Shown: positions 45,884 to 54,692 of the stretch, in pieces
Numbering within the stretch: the stretch's first letter is position 1
Layout of the letters: each line of letters starts with the position of its first letter
From: Paraburkholderia ginsengisoli NBRC 100965
Lineage (GTDB): Bacteria > Pseudomonadota > Gammaproteobacteria > Burkholderiales > Burkholderiaceae
Assembly: GCF_000739735.1 (NCBI RefSeq)
Contig: NZ_BBJF01000004.1
Coordinates: 620,001-684,000 of the forward strand
Length of the DNA stretch: 64,000 bases
Direction: 5' to 3'
Translations under genes and position numbers: made by a program
Notes under the pieces: generated by a model
Told to the model about the DNA's origin: nothing
Databases searched by the model: none
The model's input: the letters and a program-made list of their open reading frames with translations, nothing else

Positions 45884-45920
45884 AAACGGCGGTGCGCTTC
45901 GCACACCGCCGTTCTTTTTT
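45884..45920 (+). terminator. Bidirectional intrinsic terminator between convergent genes
   Basis: AACGGCGGTGCG pairs with CGCACACCGCCGTT (one-base bulge) around CTT, with TTCTTTTTT on the plus side and AAAAA before it, so it can act in both directions. It ends the SYLF lipoprotein transcript and faces the end of the GT4 gene at 45969. Confidence 0.85.
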
Positions 45921-45968
45921 CCCGCGCCGCACATATACCGACGCGCCGCCTGAACGCACACCGCCGCG

Positions 45969-47039
45969 TCAAACTCCCGACGACGTATCGATCACCTTGA
46001 AGCGCGAGCGCTTCTGCGCGCGGATCACCGATTGATACGCATCCACGTACTGCTGCGCCATCCGGTGCGACGTGAAGCGCTCCTCGAAGCGCTGCCGCAC
46101 GCCCGCTCGCGGCATCTTGTGCAGACGGTTGACTGCCGCCACCGCCCCGATCTCGTCCTCGACGATAAAGCCCGTCACGCCGTCCTCGATCACTTCCGGC
46201 ACCGAGCCGCGATTGAACGCGATCACCGGCGTGCCGCACGCCATCGCCTCGATCATCACGAGACCGAACGGCTCCGGCCAATCGATCGGGAACAGCAGCG
46301 CATGCGCGCCGGACAGGAACTCGGCCTTCTGGTTATCGGCGATCTCGCCGATGAACTCGACATACGGCAAGTCCAGCAAAGGCCTGATCTCACGTTCGAA
46401 GTACTCGCGGTCGGCGGCGTCCACTTTTGCGGCGATGCGGATCGTCATCCCGCAGCGCCCTGCAATCCGGATCGCGGTATCGACGCGCTTTTCCGGCGAA
46501 ATGCGACCGAGGAACGCGAGGTACTTCTGCTCGACCGGCTGCGGCGTGTACAACTGCTCCGGCAGGCCGTGATAGACGGTGGTGAGCCAGCGCGCCTGCG
46601 GCAACGGATGACGCTGCGCGTTCGAAATCGAGATCACCGGCGCGGTGTTGAAGGTGTCGAACACCGGCTGCTGCTCGGGCAAATCGAGGCGGCCGTGCAT
46701 CGTCGTGACGAACGGCGTCTCCTGCCGTTTGAACACCGAGAACGAGTAATAGTCGAGGTGAAAGTGCAGCACGTCGAACTCTTCGGCCTGACGGCGGACC
46801 AGTTCCATAAGCAGCATGTGCGGCGCGATGCGGTCGCGAATACCGGGGTCCAGGCGGAGCGCGCGCGGCCACACGGCTTCGAGCTTCGCGCTGGTGACGG
46901 AGTCACCGCTCGCGAACAGCGTCACGTCATGGCCTAGCTCGACGAGTGCCTCGGTGATGTACGAGACGACGCGCTCCGTGCCGCCATATAGCTTCGGCGG
47001 CACCGATTCGGTCAGGGGGGCGATCTGCGCAATCTTCAT
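45969..47039 (-). CDS. GT4-family glycosyltransferase (stand-alone)
   Basis: The 356-residue GT-B glycosyltransferase starts KIAQIAPLTESVPPKLYGGT, the usual acceptor-half beginning of a GT4 subgroup. The donor half has YLAFLGRISPEKRVDTAIRI, with the Arg/Lys that bind the phosphate, and PEPFGLVMIEAMACGTPVIA with the E-X7-E pattern near residue 265. GGAG is nine bases before the ATG at 47039; an ATG at 47054 has no ribosome site. It is outside the bce block and has no linked pathway genes. Substrates unknown. Confidence 0.88.
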   Translation of the reverse strand: MKIAQIAPLTESVPPKLYGGTERVVSYITEALVELGHDVTLFASGDSVTSAKLEAVWPRALRLDPGIRDRIAPHMLLMELVRRQAEEFDVLHFHLDYYSFSVFKRQETPFVTTMHGRLDLPEQQPVFDTFNTAPVISISNAQRHPLPQARWLTTVYHGLPEQLYTPQPVEQKYLAFLGRISPEKRVDTAIRIAGRCGMTIRIAAKVDAADREYFEREIRPLLDLPYVEFIGEIADNQKAEFLSGAHALLFPIDWPEPFGLVMIEAMACGTPVIAFNRGSVPEVIEDGVTGFIVEDEIGAVAAVNRLHKMPRAGVRQRFEERFTSHRMAQQYVDAYQSVIRAQKRSRFKVIDTSSGV

Positions 47040-47278
47040 ATTGTGTGTCTCCATGGACTGACGGCTTGCGCCTCGTGGCGGTGCGCGTCAGCGACGCCGA
47101 GTATGACAGCGCCGTTACCTCCGATCAATTGCAGCGGCGCACGGCTGACGCACAGGCGCCTGCACCGTCGGCATCGGAGCATTATTGCCTGGCGTCCCGC
47201 GAAAAGCCCCCAGTCTTGCATTTGCTCTGCGCTGTTACAGTCGGCTTACATCCGGCGCGACGGTTCGCGCTGACAACG

Positions 47279-48457
47279 CTAGCGCGACGGCCACTTCCAC
47301 GCAGGCAAGTCGCGCTCGTCGGCGTCCGCGATGCGGGTCGCTCCGAAGTGCTTCTCCAGCACGATCGACTCGCTCGCGTGCTCGCGTTCGAGCGCCGCGA
47401 TCAGACGGGCCGCATGCGACACGACCAGCAGCTGCGAATGCGCGGACGCCCGCACGATCAGGCGCGCGAGCGCCGGCAACAGGTCCGGATGCAGGCTCGT
47501 CTCCGGTTCGTTCAGCACGAGCAGCGCGGGCGGACGCGGCGTCAGCAACGCGGCGACCAGCAGCAGATAGCGCAACGTGCCGTCCGACAGTTCCGCGCCC
47601 TTCAGCGGCCGCAGCAGCCCGTGCTGCCGCATCGCCACCTCGAAGCGGCCGTCGTGCGTCGTCACCTCCAGTTGCGAGCCGGGAAACGCGTCATCGATCG
47701 CCGTGTCGAGCGCGGCCGGGTCGCCGATCTCGCGGATGGTTTGCAACGCCGCCGCGAGGTCCGCGCCGTCGTTGGACAACACCGGCGTATGCGTGCCGAT
47801 TTGCGGCAGACGCGCGGGCGCGTCGGCGTCGGTGCGGAAATGATCGTAGAAGCGCCACGAGCGGATCTGCTCGCGTACCGTGATCATTTCCGGCGCTCCG
47901 CGCGGGTCAGAGAACTCGGTCATCATGCTGTCGAAACTCGCGACCGGCTGCGGGACGGTCTGCCAGTCGCCGCTGACGTCGCGCGTGCGCAGCGCGACGC
48001 CGTGGCGGTCGACCAGCAACGCCGAAGGCCGCAGCACCGGCCCGCTCCAGATGCACTCGCGCTTGATGACCGGGTCGAGCTGGAACTTGCTCGACTCCTG
48101 CGGCGTCGGCATACCCAGATCGATCGCGTAGCTGAATTCGTCGCTGGCGAAGCCGAGCCTGAGACTGACCGGCTCCTTGCGGCGCGTGCCCTCGACTGGC
48201 GAGTCGCCCGCCAGCATCGCGCGTGAAAAGCGCTCGGGACCGGCCCACAGCGTCGAAGGTAAACCGCCTTCGCGTGCGAGCGACGTGATCACGCCGCCGC
48301 GCGCGGTCTCCGCCAGCAAACGCAACGCGCGGTACACGCTCGACTTGCCGCTGCCGTTCGCGCCGGTGATCACGTTCAGCCGTCCGAGCGGCACGATCAA
48401 CTCGCGCAACGACCGGTATCCGGCGACCGCCAACGTGGTCAGCACGCGGCCGCCCAT
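47279..48457 (-). CDS. RecF/OLD-like AAA ATPase
   Basis: The 392-residue ABC-type ATPase of the RecF/OLD-like group (COG4637 type) begins TTLAVAGYRSLRELIVPLGR. It has Walker A GANGSGKSS at about residue 33, a signature-like ELSDGTLRYLLL near residue 295, Walker B LLVLNEPETSLHPDLLP and an H-loop SHAARL. No coiled coil and no TOPRIM nuclease domain follow, unlike OLD nucleases. It could be a stand-alone DNA or RNA-related ATPase; no obvious toxin or nuclease partner is adjacent. It is separated from otsA by only 55 bp on the same strand, but upstream genes are unrelated. Confidence 0.85.
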   Translation of the reverse strand: MGGRVLTTLAVAGYRSLRELIVPLGRLNVITGANGSGKSSVYRALRLLAETARGGVITSLAREGGLPSTLWAGPERFSRAMLAGDSPVEGTRRKEPVSLRLGFASDEFSYAIDLGMPTPQESSKFQLDPVIKRECIWSGPVLRPSALLVDRHGVALRTRDVSGDWQTVPQPVASFDSMMTEFSDPRGAPEMITVREQIRSWRFYDHFRTDADAPARLPQIGTHTPVLSNDGADLAAALQTIREIGDPAALDTAIDDAFPGSQLEVTTHDGRFEVAMRQHGLLRPLKGAELSDGTLRYLLLVAALLTPRPPALLVLNEPETSLHPDLLPALARLIVRASAHSQLLVVSHAARLIAALEREHASESIVLEKHFGATRIADADERDLPAWKWPSR

Positions 48458-48512
48458 GCTTCGAACATGAGCGGCGGCACGCCCGTCACCTCAGCCGCAT
48501 CGACATGCGCCA

Positions 48513-49925
48513 TCAGTTGTGTCCGCCGCCCTTGCCCGGCTTCTGCACCGGCACGCTGCGCAAATCGCTCAGGAAGGTGTCGCGCCACACGCCGAGATCG
48601 TTCTTGCGCAGCGCCGCCATGTTGATCTCATGACGCCGCTGGCGCGCATCGAGCGGCATCTGCAACGCGCGCTGCAACGCCTCGCACATGCCGATCGCGT
48701 CGTGCGGATTGACGAGCAGCGCACCGCTCAGCTCGGCGGCCGCGCCCGCGAAGATCGACAGCACCAGCACGCCGGGGTCGTCGGGATTCTGCGCGGCGAC
48801 GTATTCCTTCGCGACCAGGTTCATGCCGTCGTGCAGCGGCGTCACGAAGCCAATCTGCGACTCGCGAAACAGCGACATCAGTTTCCAGCGGTCGTACTGC
48901 TGGTTCAGATAGCGGATCGGCGTGTAGTCAAGGCCCGAATAGCGGCCATTGATTCGTCCTGCTTCGTATTCCAGATCCTGGCGGATCTTCTGATAGGTGG
49001 CGACGTCCGAGCGCGTCGGCGGTGCGATCTGCACGAGCGTGACGTTGCCGCGCCATTCGGGCGAGCGCTCCAGCAGATGCTCGAATGCACGGAAACGTTC
49101 GACGAGACCCTTCGAGTAATCGAGCCGGTCGACGCTCATGATCAGCTTGCGCCCTTCCAGGCTCTGCTTCAGGTCGAGCACGTGCTGCCGGCTTTCGTAG
49201 CGCTTGGCTTGCTCGGCGATTTCGTCGGGGAACACGCCGATCCGGTAAACGCCGGTGCGCAGCTTGCGGCCGAACGCTTCGACGAGGCCGCCCGCGCTCA
49301 CCGTCCCGCGCGCGTGGCGCGTCACGTAGTCGTGGAACGCCTGTTCGTCGGTGGCGGTCTGGAAGCCCAGCAGGTCGTAACACGACAGCGACTTCACCAG
49401 TTCTTCGTGCGGCGGAATGTTGAGCAGGATCTGCGGCGCGGGAAACGGAATATGCAGAAAGAAGCCGATGCGGTTCGTGACGCCTTCGTTGCGCAGCGCC
49501 TCGGCGAAAGGGATCAGATGGTAGTCGTGAATCCAGATCACGTCGTCGGGTTCGAGCAGCTTGATCAGCTTGTGCGCGAGCCACGCGTTGACGCGCCGGT
49601 AGCCCGCGTACTCCTCGCGCTCGTAGCGCGCGAGGTCGTTGCGGTAGTGGAACACCGGCCACAGCGTCGCGTTCGAAAAGCCGCGATAGTACTGGTCGTA
49701 GTCCTTGCGCGTGAGGCCGACGGTCGCGAAGGTCACGGCGCCGTCCTGTTCCAGCGTCGGCCCCGCGTTGGCGACGGTCTCGCTGACCACGTCGCCACTC
49801 CAGCCGAACCACACGCCTCCCGCGTCTTTCAGCGCGCCGAATACGCCGACCGCGAGGCCGCCCGCCGATCCTTTGGTTTCCGTCGGTGTAGCGACGCGAT
49901 TCGACACGACGATCAGTCGGCCCAT
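48513..49925 (-). CDS. otsA: Trehalose-6-phosphate synthase
   Basis: The 470-residue GT20 enzyme makes trehalose-6-phosphate from UDP-glucose and glucose-6-phosphate in response to osmotic or desiccation stress. It begins GRLIVVSNRVATPTETKGSA, with GGVWFGWSG, the substrate-binding VIWIHDYHLIPFAEALR, and RLDYSKGLVERFRAFE in the donor half, plus DGMNLVAKEYVAAQ. AAGGAGG lies before the ATG at 49925; the upstream open frame to 50084 has no ribosome site. No trehalose phosphatase gene is next to it here. A 9-bp repeat tract lies 273-398 bp upstream. Confidence 0.95.
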   Translation of the reverse strand: MGRLIVVSNRVATPTETKGSAGGLAVGVFGALKDAGGVWFGWSGDVVSETVANAGPTLEQDGAVTFATVGLTRKDYDQYYRGFSNATLWPVFHYRNDLARYEREEYAGYRRVNAWLAHKLIKLLEPDDVIWIHDYHLIPFAEALRNEGVTNRIGFFLHIPFPAPQILLNIPPHEELVKSLSCYDLLGFQTATDEQAFHDYVTRHARGTVSAGGLVEAFGRKLRTGVYRIGVFPDEIAEQAKRYESRQHVLDLKQSLEGRKLIMSVDRLDYSKGLVERFRAFEHLLERSPEWRGNVTLVQIAPPTRSDVATYQKIRQDLEYEAGRINGRYSGLDYTPIRYLNQQYDRWKLMSLFRESQIGFVTPLHDGMNLVAKEYVAAQNPDDPGVLVLSIFAGAAAELSGALLVNPHDAIGMCEALQRALQMPLDARQRRHEINMAALRKNDLGVWRDTFLSDLRSVPVQKPGKGGGHN

Positions 49926-50197
49926 GTTGGATGTCCTCCTTGGTTCGCACGGCGCGGACAAGTGCGTGTGGCGCATTGCGTTGCGGTGTAGCGCGTTGTG
50001 CTGCCTGCGCTGCCGCTGCCCGAAGCGCGATGAAGCTCGCCCTGCCGCGCCAGGTTCGTGAGTGATTGGACGGTTCGACCGCATCAGGGCCTGATCGGTT
50101 CAGGCACGCCGTGTGATCAGCCGGCGACGGCCGGCCCTCTGCCGGTTTTACTTGCGTAGTCAGGCGCTTGTGTGTGCACGCTTTCACGCGCTCGGAC

Positions 50198-50323
50198 ACT
50201 TCAAGCACTTCAAGCACTTCAAGCACTTCAAGCACTTCAAGCACTTCAAGCACTTCAAGCACTTCAAGCACTTCAAGCACTTCAAGCACTTCAAGCACTT
50301 CAAGCACTTCAAGCACTTCAAGC
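50198..50323 (+). repeat. 14 perfect tandem copies of a 9-bp repeat (VNTR)
   Basis: The unit ACTTCAAGC is repeated 14 times without a mismatch (126 bp). It lies in the gap between the end of the MscS gene and the start of otsA. The period is a multiple of three, so frames stay open and give TSS, KHF, ALQ or LEV peptide repeats, but one minus frame has a stop per unit and no gene is convincing. Perfect repeats of this kind change copy number by slippage. Confidence 0.95.
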
Positions 50324-50356
50324 ACCCGCAAAGTATGGGTCATCGACGCCTGCCCG

Positions 50357-51589
50357 CTACGCCTTTTCCCTCGACTTCTGCGCCGCTTCCGCCGCGCCTG
50401 GCCTGCCGAACCGACTGGCCACCGGATCGGCCTCGGTATGCGCGGCCGTGCTGCCGGCCGGCGCCTGGGCGCTGCGCGGCACCCAGTCGACCTGCTCGCC
50501 CATGGCGGTCTCCAGTTCGGCCGACACTTCGGCGCGCGTGCGCGGCAAGTATTGCGGATAGTGTCGCTGGATGAAGTCGAGCAGCCCTTCGCGCACGCGA
50601 CAGCGCAAGTCCCAGTTCAAGCCGGAGTCCTGCGAACTCACCAGCGCGCGCAATTGCATCGCGCGCTCGGTGCCGTCCGTGACCTGCAGCACCTGCACGC
50701 GGCGATCCCACTCGGGCGCGCTCTCGACGATGCGCGCCAGCTCTTCGCGCAGCGGCGCGAGCGGCATCCGGTAATCGACGAACAGGAACACCGTGCCGAT
50801 GATCTGCGCGCTGCTGCGTGTCCAGTTAGTGAACGGATTTTCGATGAACCATTGCAGCGGCACGATCAGCCGGCGCTGATCCCACAAACGCACCGACACG
50901 TACGTGCCCGTGATTTCCTCGATACGCCCCCACTCGCCCTGAATCACAACGACATCGTCGAGCCGGATCGGCTGCGACAGCGCGATCTGCAAACCGGCGA
51001 TCAGATTGCCGAGCACGGGCCGCGCCGCGATACCGGCGACCAGACCGGCCACCCCCGCCGACGCCAGCAGACTCGCGCCGACCTGGCGGACGTTCGGGAA
51101 GGTCATCAGCGCCCCGCCGGTGCCGACGATCACGATCAGGATCATCACCGAGCGCGCCAGCACCCGCGCCTGCGTATGGATGCGACGCGCATGCAGGTTG
51201 TCGGCGGTATCGAGCGGATGGGCGCGGATGATCGCCTCGCCGATCGCCGCCGCCGAGCGCACCGACAACCACGTGAGCGCGGCGATCAGCGCGATCGCGG
51301 TGACGTCGCGCAACGGCTCGATGTAGTTGAGCGTATCGGGCGCCTCGGACCACACGCCTTCCAGCACCAGAATCACGAGGACGAACAGCGAGGGCTTGTC
51401 GATATAGCGCAGCACGACGCTCGTGAGCGGATGTGGCCGCGCGATGCGCATCACGATGCGCGCGCCGAACCGGTGAATGCCGATCGCCACCACCGCCACG
51501 ATCACCGACACGATCAACGCGCCGAACCAACTATGCAGCGGCGCTTCGGCGATGCGGCCGAAATCGTCGAGAGTAGAGATGGGGGGCAT
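50357..51589 (-). CDS. MscS-family mechanosensitive ion channel
   Basis: The 410-residue inner-membrane protein has an N-terminal helix near residues 17-38 (WFGALIVSVIVAVVAIGIH), further helices near 58-75 and 90-105, and a pore-type segment VGASLLASAGVAGLVAGIAA followed by RPVLGNLIAGLQIALSQPIR. The MscS beta domain continues with DDVVVIQGEWGRIEEITGTY and RRLIVPLQWFIENPFTNWTR. The C-terminal 45 residues are Ala/Pro-rich and variable. CAGGAGG precedes the ATG at 51589. Such channels release solutes on hypo-osmotic shock. The gene is followed by the repeat tract and otsA. Confidence 0.92.
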   Translation of the reverse strand: MPPISTLDDFGRIAEAPLHSWFGALIVSVIVAVVAIGIHRFGARIVMRIARPHPLTSVVLRYIDKPSLFVLVILVLEGVWSEAPDTLNYIEPLRDVTAIALIAALTWLSVRSAAAIGEAIIRAHPLDTADNLHARRIHTQARVLARSVMILIVIVGTGGALMTFPNVRQVGASLLASAGVAGLVAGIAARPVLGNLIAGLQIALSQPIRLDDVVVIQGEWGRIEEITGTYVSVRLWDQRRLIVPLQWFIENPFTNWTRSSAQIIGTVFLFVDYRMPLAPLREELARIVESAPEWDRRVQVLQVTDGTERAMQLRALVSSQDSGLNWDLRCRVREGLLDFIQRHYPQYLPRTRAEVSAELETAMGEQVDWVPRSAQAPAGSTAAHTEADPVASRFGRPGAAEAAQKSREKA

Positions 51590-51879
51590 GTTCCTCCTGG
51601 CTTCAGTGGTAGACAGGACCGCTGCGGGTCGCGCGTGGCCACGCAGCCCGCGGACTATCGACATCTTAGGTCTCAATGCCGCGCGGTGGGAACGGTGCCG
51701 AAGGCGCCCGTTCCGAAGACAGGTGTTCCGGCTTGCGTCCGCAGCACAGCCAGATTCGAAGCGGGCGGACCGCAGCGGGTTTTGATCCCGCGAGCGAGCG
51801 GGCCGCGCCGGAAGACGCGCACGGGTGGCCGCATCGCGCGCTCGCCTGAGGCGCACGCGCCGACCGCCCGCGGTTCAGA

Positions 51880-52236
51880 TCAGTTGCCGCTTTTGCAGGG
51901 AAACGCCTTGCCGAGTCCCAGCGAGATCGCCGTGCTCGCGTTGTAGCCCGCGACGATCGGATTTTCCGCGATGTACTTGCGCACCGCGTCGGTCAACTGC
52001 GCGGAGCGCGCGTCGGCCGGCAGGCAGAAGTACTGGCCGACCCGTGGGCCGGTGGTGCCGCCGATCGCGTCGATGGTGTTGAAGATGCCGTCGGCGGCGC
52101 CTTCGATGTAGGCGGCGCAGGCGCTACGCGATGCCACATCGGTCTTCGTGCACAGCTTGTTGAGGTCGCCTCCCGTAAACGCGGCCGCCGATAGCGGGAC
52201 GGCAAACGCGCTGGCGAAAATCAAAGCCCGCAGCAT
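51880..52236 (-). CDS. Rap1a/Tai-family immunity-like protein
   Basis: The 118-residue exported protein has signal peptide MLRALIFASAFAVPLSAAAF and a small helical domain with the Rap1a pattern: FTGGDLNKLC, ACAAYIEGAADGIFN, FCLPADARSAQLTDAVRKYI, AENPIVAGYNASTAISLGLG and AFPC. Four mature Cys are placed as in the family. Family members neutralise type VI secretion amidase effectors in the periplasm, but no effector or secretion gene is nearby, so this is an orphan and may have another job. It starts at ATG 52236. Confidence 0.72.
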   Translation of the reverse strand: MLRALIFASAFAVPLSAAAFTGGDLNKLCTKTDVASRSACAAYIEGAADGIFNTIDAIGGTTGPRVGQYFCLPADARSAQLTDAVRKYIAENPIVAGYNASTAISLGLGKAFPCKSGN

Positions 52237-52418
52237 GGTGTTCCTTTCCAGGGTCGTTTAATCAGGCGGTCTTTCGCCGCATCCGGACGGCGCGCCACGC
52301 GGCGCGCCAAAGTCGTCATTCTGCACTGTTTTCTGCGACGGCAGCAGCCCGGGGGGCCGCTGCCGTAAGCGCCACCCCACGCCGGCGGCCGGACGGCCGG
52401 TGCGCGACGCCATGCAAA

Positions 52419-53159
52419 TCACTTCTGCTGCATCTGCTGCAGGCGCGCGGTCAGCCCTTCGACCACGTCCGGTTCCTTGTAGGTCTTCGCGAAATCGAGC
52501 GCCGTCATGCCGATCTGATTCTTCACCGTCAGGTCCGCGCCGTTGTCGAGCAGCAGCTTCACGGTCGACACATGGCCACCGCGCGCGGCCATCATCAGCG
52601 GCGTGGTGCCGTTGGGCGAACCGGCGTCGACGTAAGCCGAATGGTCGAGCAACACCTTGACGATGTCGTCGTGGCCATTGGCGGCCGCGTAGTGCAGCGG
52701 CGCCCAGCCCTTCTTGTTGACCTCGGCGTCTTTCGCGATCAGCAGGTTGACGAAGTTCAGGTCGCCGGCCAACGCGGCCATCATCATCGCGTTCTCGCCG
52801 GCCTTGTCCTCGATCTCGATGTTGGTCTTCGGATTGGCGAGCAGCGCCGCGCCGGCCTTGTCCGATTTCTCGCGCGCGGCGATCACCAGCAGCGGGATGC
52901 CCTGGTTGTCCACGCTGTTGGGGTCCATGCCCTTTGCCAGCAGCTTGTTGACGCCGTCGACGTCGTCGAATTTGACCGACTTGATCAAAGAGTCGATCGG
53001 CGCGGCTTGCGCCGGGGCCGCGACCAGCGCGCTCAGCGCTGCGCAGGCGAACGTGGCTGCGAGTGCCGCGCGCGCTGCACCGCGCCGCGCCGAAGCCAGC
53101 GCGGCGCGCCACGCGGAAGTCTGTTCGAAAGCAGCGGACGACATCGGAATATTTTTCAT
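52419..53159 (-). CDS. Exported ankyrin-repeat protein
   Basis: The 246-residue protein has a signal peptide ending near residue 53 (LVAAPAQAA), preceded by a long N-terminal region. It then has about five ankyrin repeats: IDSLIKSVKFDDVDGVNKLL, GIPLLVIAAREKSDKAGAAL, KGWAPLHYAAANGHDDIVKV, NGTTPLMMAARGGHVSTVKL and IGMTALDFAKTYKEPDVVEG. Periplasmic ankyrin proteins are protein-binding; partner unknown. An in-frame ATG six codons in (MSSAAF) is an alternative start. It lies just downstream of tatD, 52 bp away, probably in the same transcript, as in other Burkholderia. Confidence 0.9.
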   Translation of the reverse strand: MKNIPMSSAAFEQTSAWRAALASARRGAARAALAATFACAALSALVAAPAQAAPIDSLIKSVKFDDVDGVNKLLAKGMDPNSVDNQGIPLLVIAAREKSDKAGAALLANPKTNIEIEDKAGENAMMMAALAGDLNFVNLLIAKDAEVNKKGWAPLHYAAANGHDDIVKVLLDHSAYVDAGSPNGTTPLMMAARGGHVSTVKLLLDNGADLTVKNQIGMTALDFAKTYKEPDVVEGLTARLQQMQQK

Positions 53160-53211
53160 ATCTTACTTTAGGAAATTTCCCTATCCTTTTGATATTGCTT
53201 GAATTTGCGAC

Positions 53212-54003
53212 TCAGGCGCTGGCAGGCGCGGGGATCTTGAAGAGCCGGAAGAAGTTTTGCGTGGTCGCGGCGGCGAGCGCCTCGTCGGGCATCTCGCGCT
53301 GTTGCGCGATGAAGCGTCCGACATAACTTACGTACGCAGGTTCATTGGGTTTGCCGCGATACGGCACCGGCGCGAGGTACGGCGAGTCGGTTTCGATCAG
53401 CAAACGATCGAGCGGCACGCGCCGCGCAACGTCCTGCACGTCGGTCGCGCTCTTGAACGTGACGATGCCCGACAGCGAGATGTAAAAGTTTTGCGCCAGC
53501 GCCTGTTCGGCCACCGCCCAAGGCTCGGTGAAGCAGTGCATCACGCCGCCCGGCTCGCTCGCGCGCTCCTCAACCATGATGCGCAGCGTGTCTTCCGCCG
53601 ACGAGCGCGTATGGATGATCAGCGGCTTGCCGGTCGCATGCGCGGCGCGGATGTGCGTGCGAAAGCGTTCGCGCTGCCATTCCATATCGGCGATCGTGCG
53701 GCCTTCGAGACGGTAGTAGTCAAGCCCAGTCTCGCCGATCGCCACCACTTTCGGATGCGCGGCCAGCTCGATCAGCTCGGCCAGACTCGGCTCGCGCATG
53801 TCCTCGTGATCCGGATGCACGCCGACCGACGCGTATACATTCTCGTGCCGACTGGCAATCTCCAGCACGGACGGCAGCGTCTCCAGATCGACCGACACGC
53901 ACAGCGCATGCGTGACCGCATGGCTGCGCATATTCTCCAACACTTGCGGCAGGCGGTCGGCGAGTCCTTCGAAGTTGATGTGGCAGTGCGAATCGACAAA
54001 CAT
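53212..54003 (-). CDS. tatD: TatD-family hydrolase (DNase)
   Basis: The 263-residue metal-dependent hydrolase starts MFVDSHCHINFEGL, with the two metal-binding His. It has GETGLDYYR with the catalytic Glu, then PLIIHTRSSAEDTLRIM, GGVMHCFTEP and ETDSPYLAPVPYRGKPNEPA with the last metal Asp. TatD-type proteins are cytoplasmic 3'-5' exonucleases acting on DNA and RNA. It follows the tmk-holB block, with a GNAT gene between, in the usual betaproteobacterial order. Confidence 0.94.
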   Translation of the reverse strand: MFVDSHCHINFEGLADRLPQVLENMRSHAVTHALCVSVDLETLPSVLEIASRHENVYASVGVHPDHEDMREPSLAELIELAAHPKVVAIGETGLDYYRLEGRTIADMEWQRERFRTHIRAAHATGKPLIIHTRSSAEDTLRIMVEERASEPGGVMHCFTEPWAVAEQALAQNFYISLSGIVTFKSATDVQDVARRVPLDRLLIETDSPYLAPVPYRGKPNEPAYVSYVGRFIAQQREMPDEALAAATTQNFFRLFKIPAPASA

Positions 54004-54043
54004 GATGAGGGTGTCCTGTGCTGCAAAAGAAGCTGAAGGCGAA

Positions 54044-54568
54044 TCAGGCGGCGGCCTTGTCCGTGTCGAGGCGCTTGCCCAGAATCACCAGATCGCGCTC
54101 CACGCCGTCCAGCACCGCCACGCGCGGCAGCGTGCCCCACGCGTCGAAGCCGAAACCGCGGAACAGGCGCAGGCTCGCGTCGTTATGCCCGAACACGAAG
54201 CCCAGCACGGTGTCGATGCCGAGCGCCGGAGCCGCCTCGATCGAAGCCGCCAGCAGCTGTTTGCCGAGACCCTTGCCGCGCGCGCATTCGTCGAGATAGA
54301 TGCTGACTTCGGCGGTGCGCAGATAGGCCGGGCGGCCATAGAAATCCGAGAAGCTGAGCCACGCGATCACGCGGCCGGGGTTGGCGGAGTCTTCCACCAC
54401 CCAAAGCGGGCGCTTATGCGGGCCGTGCGCGTGAAACCACGCGAGCCGGCTTTCGACGCTAACCGGTTCCAGATCGGCCGTCACCTGGCGCGACGGCACG
54501 GTGGAGTTGTAGATGGCGACGATCGCGGGTAGATCGTCGAGCGTGGCATCGCGGTAAGAAAGGCTCAT
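54044..54568 (-). CDS. GNAT N-acetyltransferase (phosphinothricin acetyltransferase-like)
   Basis: The 174-residue GCN5-related acetyltransferase has the PAT-type start LSYRDATLDDLPAIVAIYNS. The acetyl-CoA pyrophosphate loop is ARGKGLGKQLL near residue 100, and the C-terminal part is NDASLRLFRGFGFDAWGTLP. The family acetylates amino groups of small molecules such as amino acid analogues; the natural substrate is unknown. It lies 40 bp upstream of tatD. Confidence 0.9.
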   Translation of the reverse strand: MSLSYRDATLDDLPAIVAIYNSTVPSRQVTADLEPVSVESRLAWFHAHGPHKRPLWVVEDSANPGRVIAWLSFSDFYGRPAYLRTAEVSIYLDECARGKGLGKQLLAASIEAAPALGIDTVLGFVFGHNDASLRLFRGFGFDAWGTLPRVAVLDGVERDLVILGKRLDTDKAAA

Positions 54569-54692
54569 AGTGCTTTGATTGAAATGGAAGGCGGATCACA
54601 AGGGCGAAAGCGGGCAAAAGCAGGACAAAACCGCGGGCGGCCGCGCCGGGCGATGCGGCGCGCGCTGCCGTCCGGGCGTCCCCGCGCAGAGC

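Noticed and set aside
50198..50323. CRISPR array
   Set aside because: Units are contiguous 9-mers without spacers.
48928..50343. Minus-strand frame with repeated Leu-Glu-Val at its N-terminus
   Set aside because: It is the out-of-frame reading of otsA joined to the 9-bp repeat tract; the otsA frame carries the true domains.
50168..51946. Plus-strand frame starting with Thr-Ser-Ser repeats
   Set aside because: Antisense to the MscS gene; the repeat peptide arises only because the unit length is nine.
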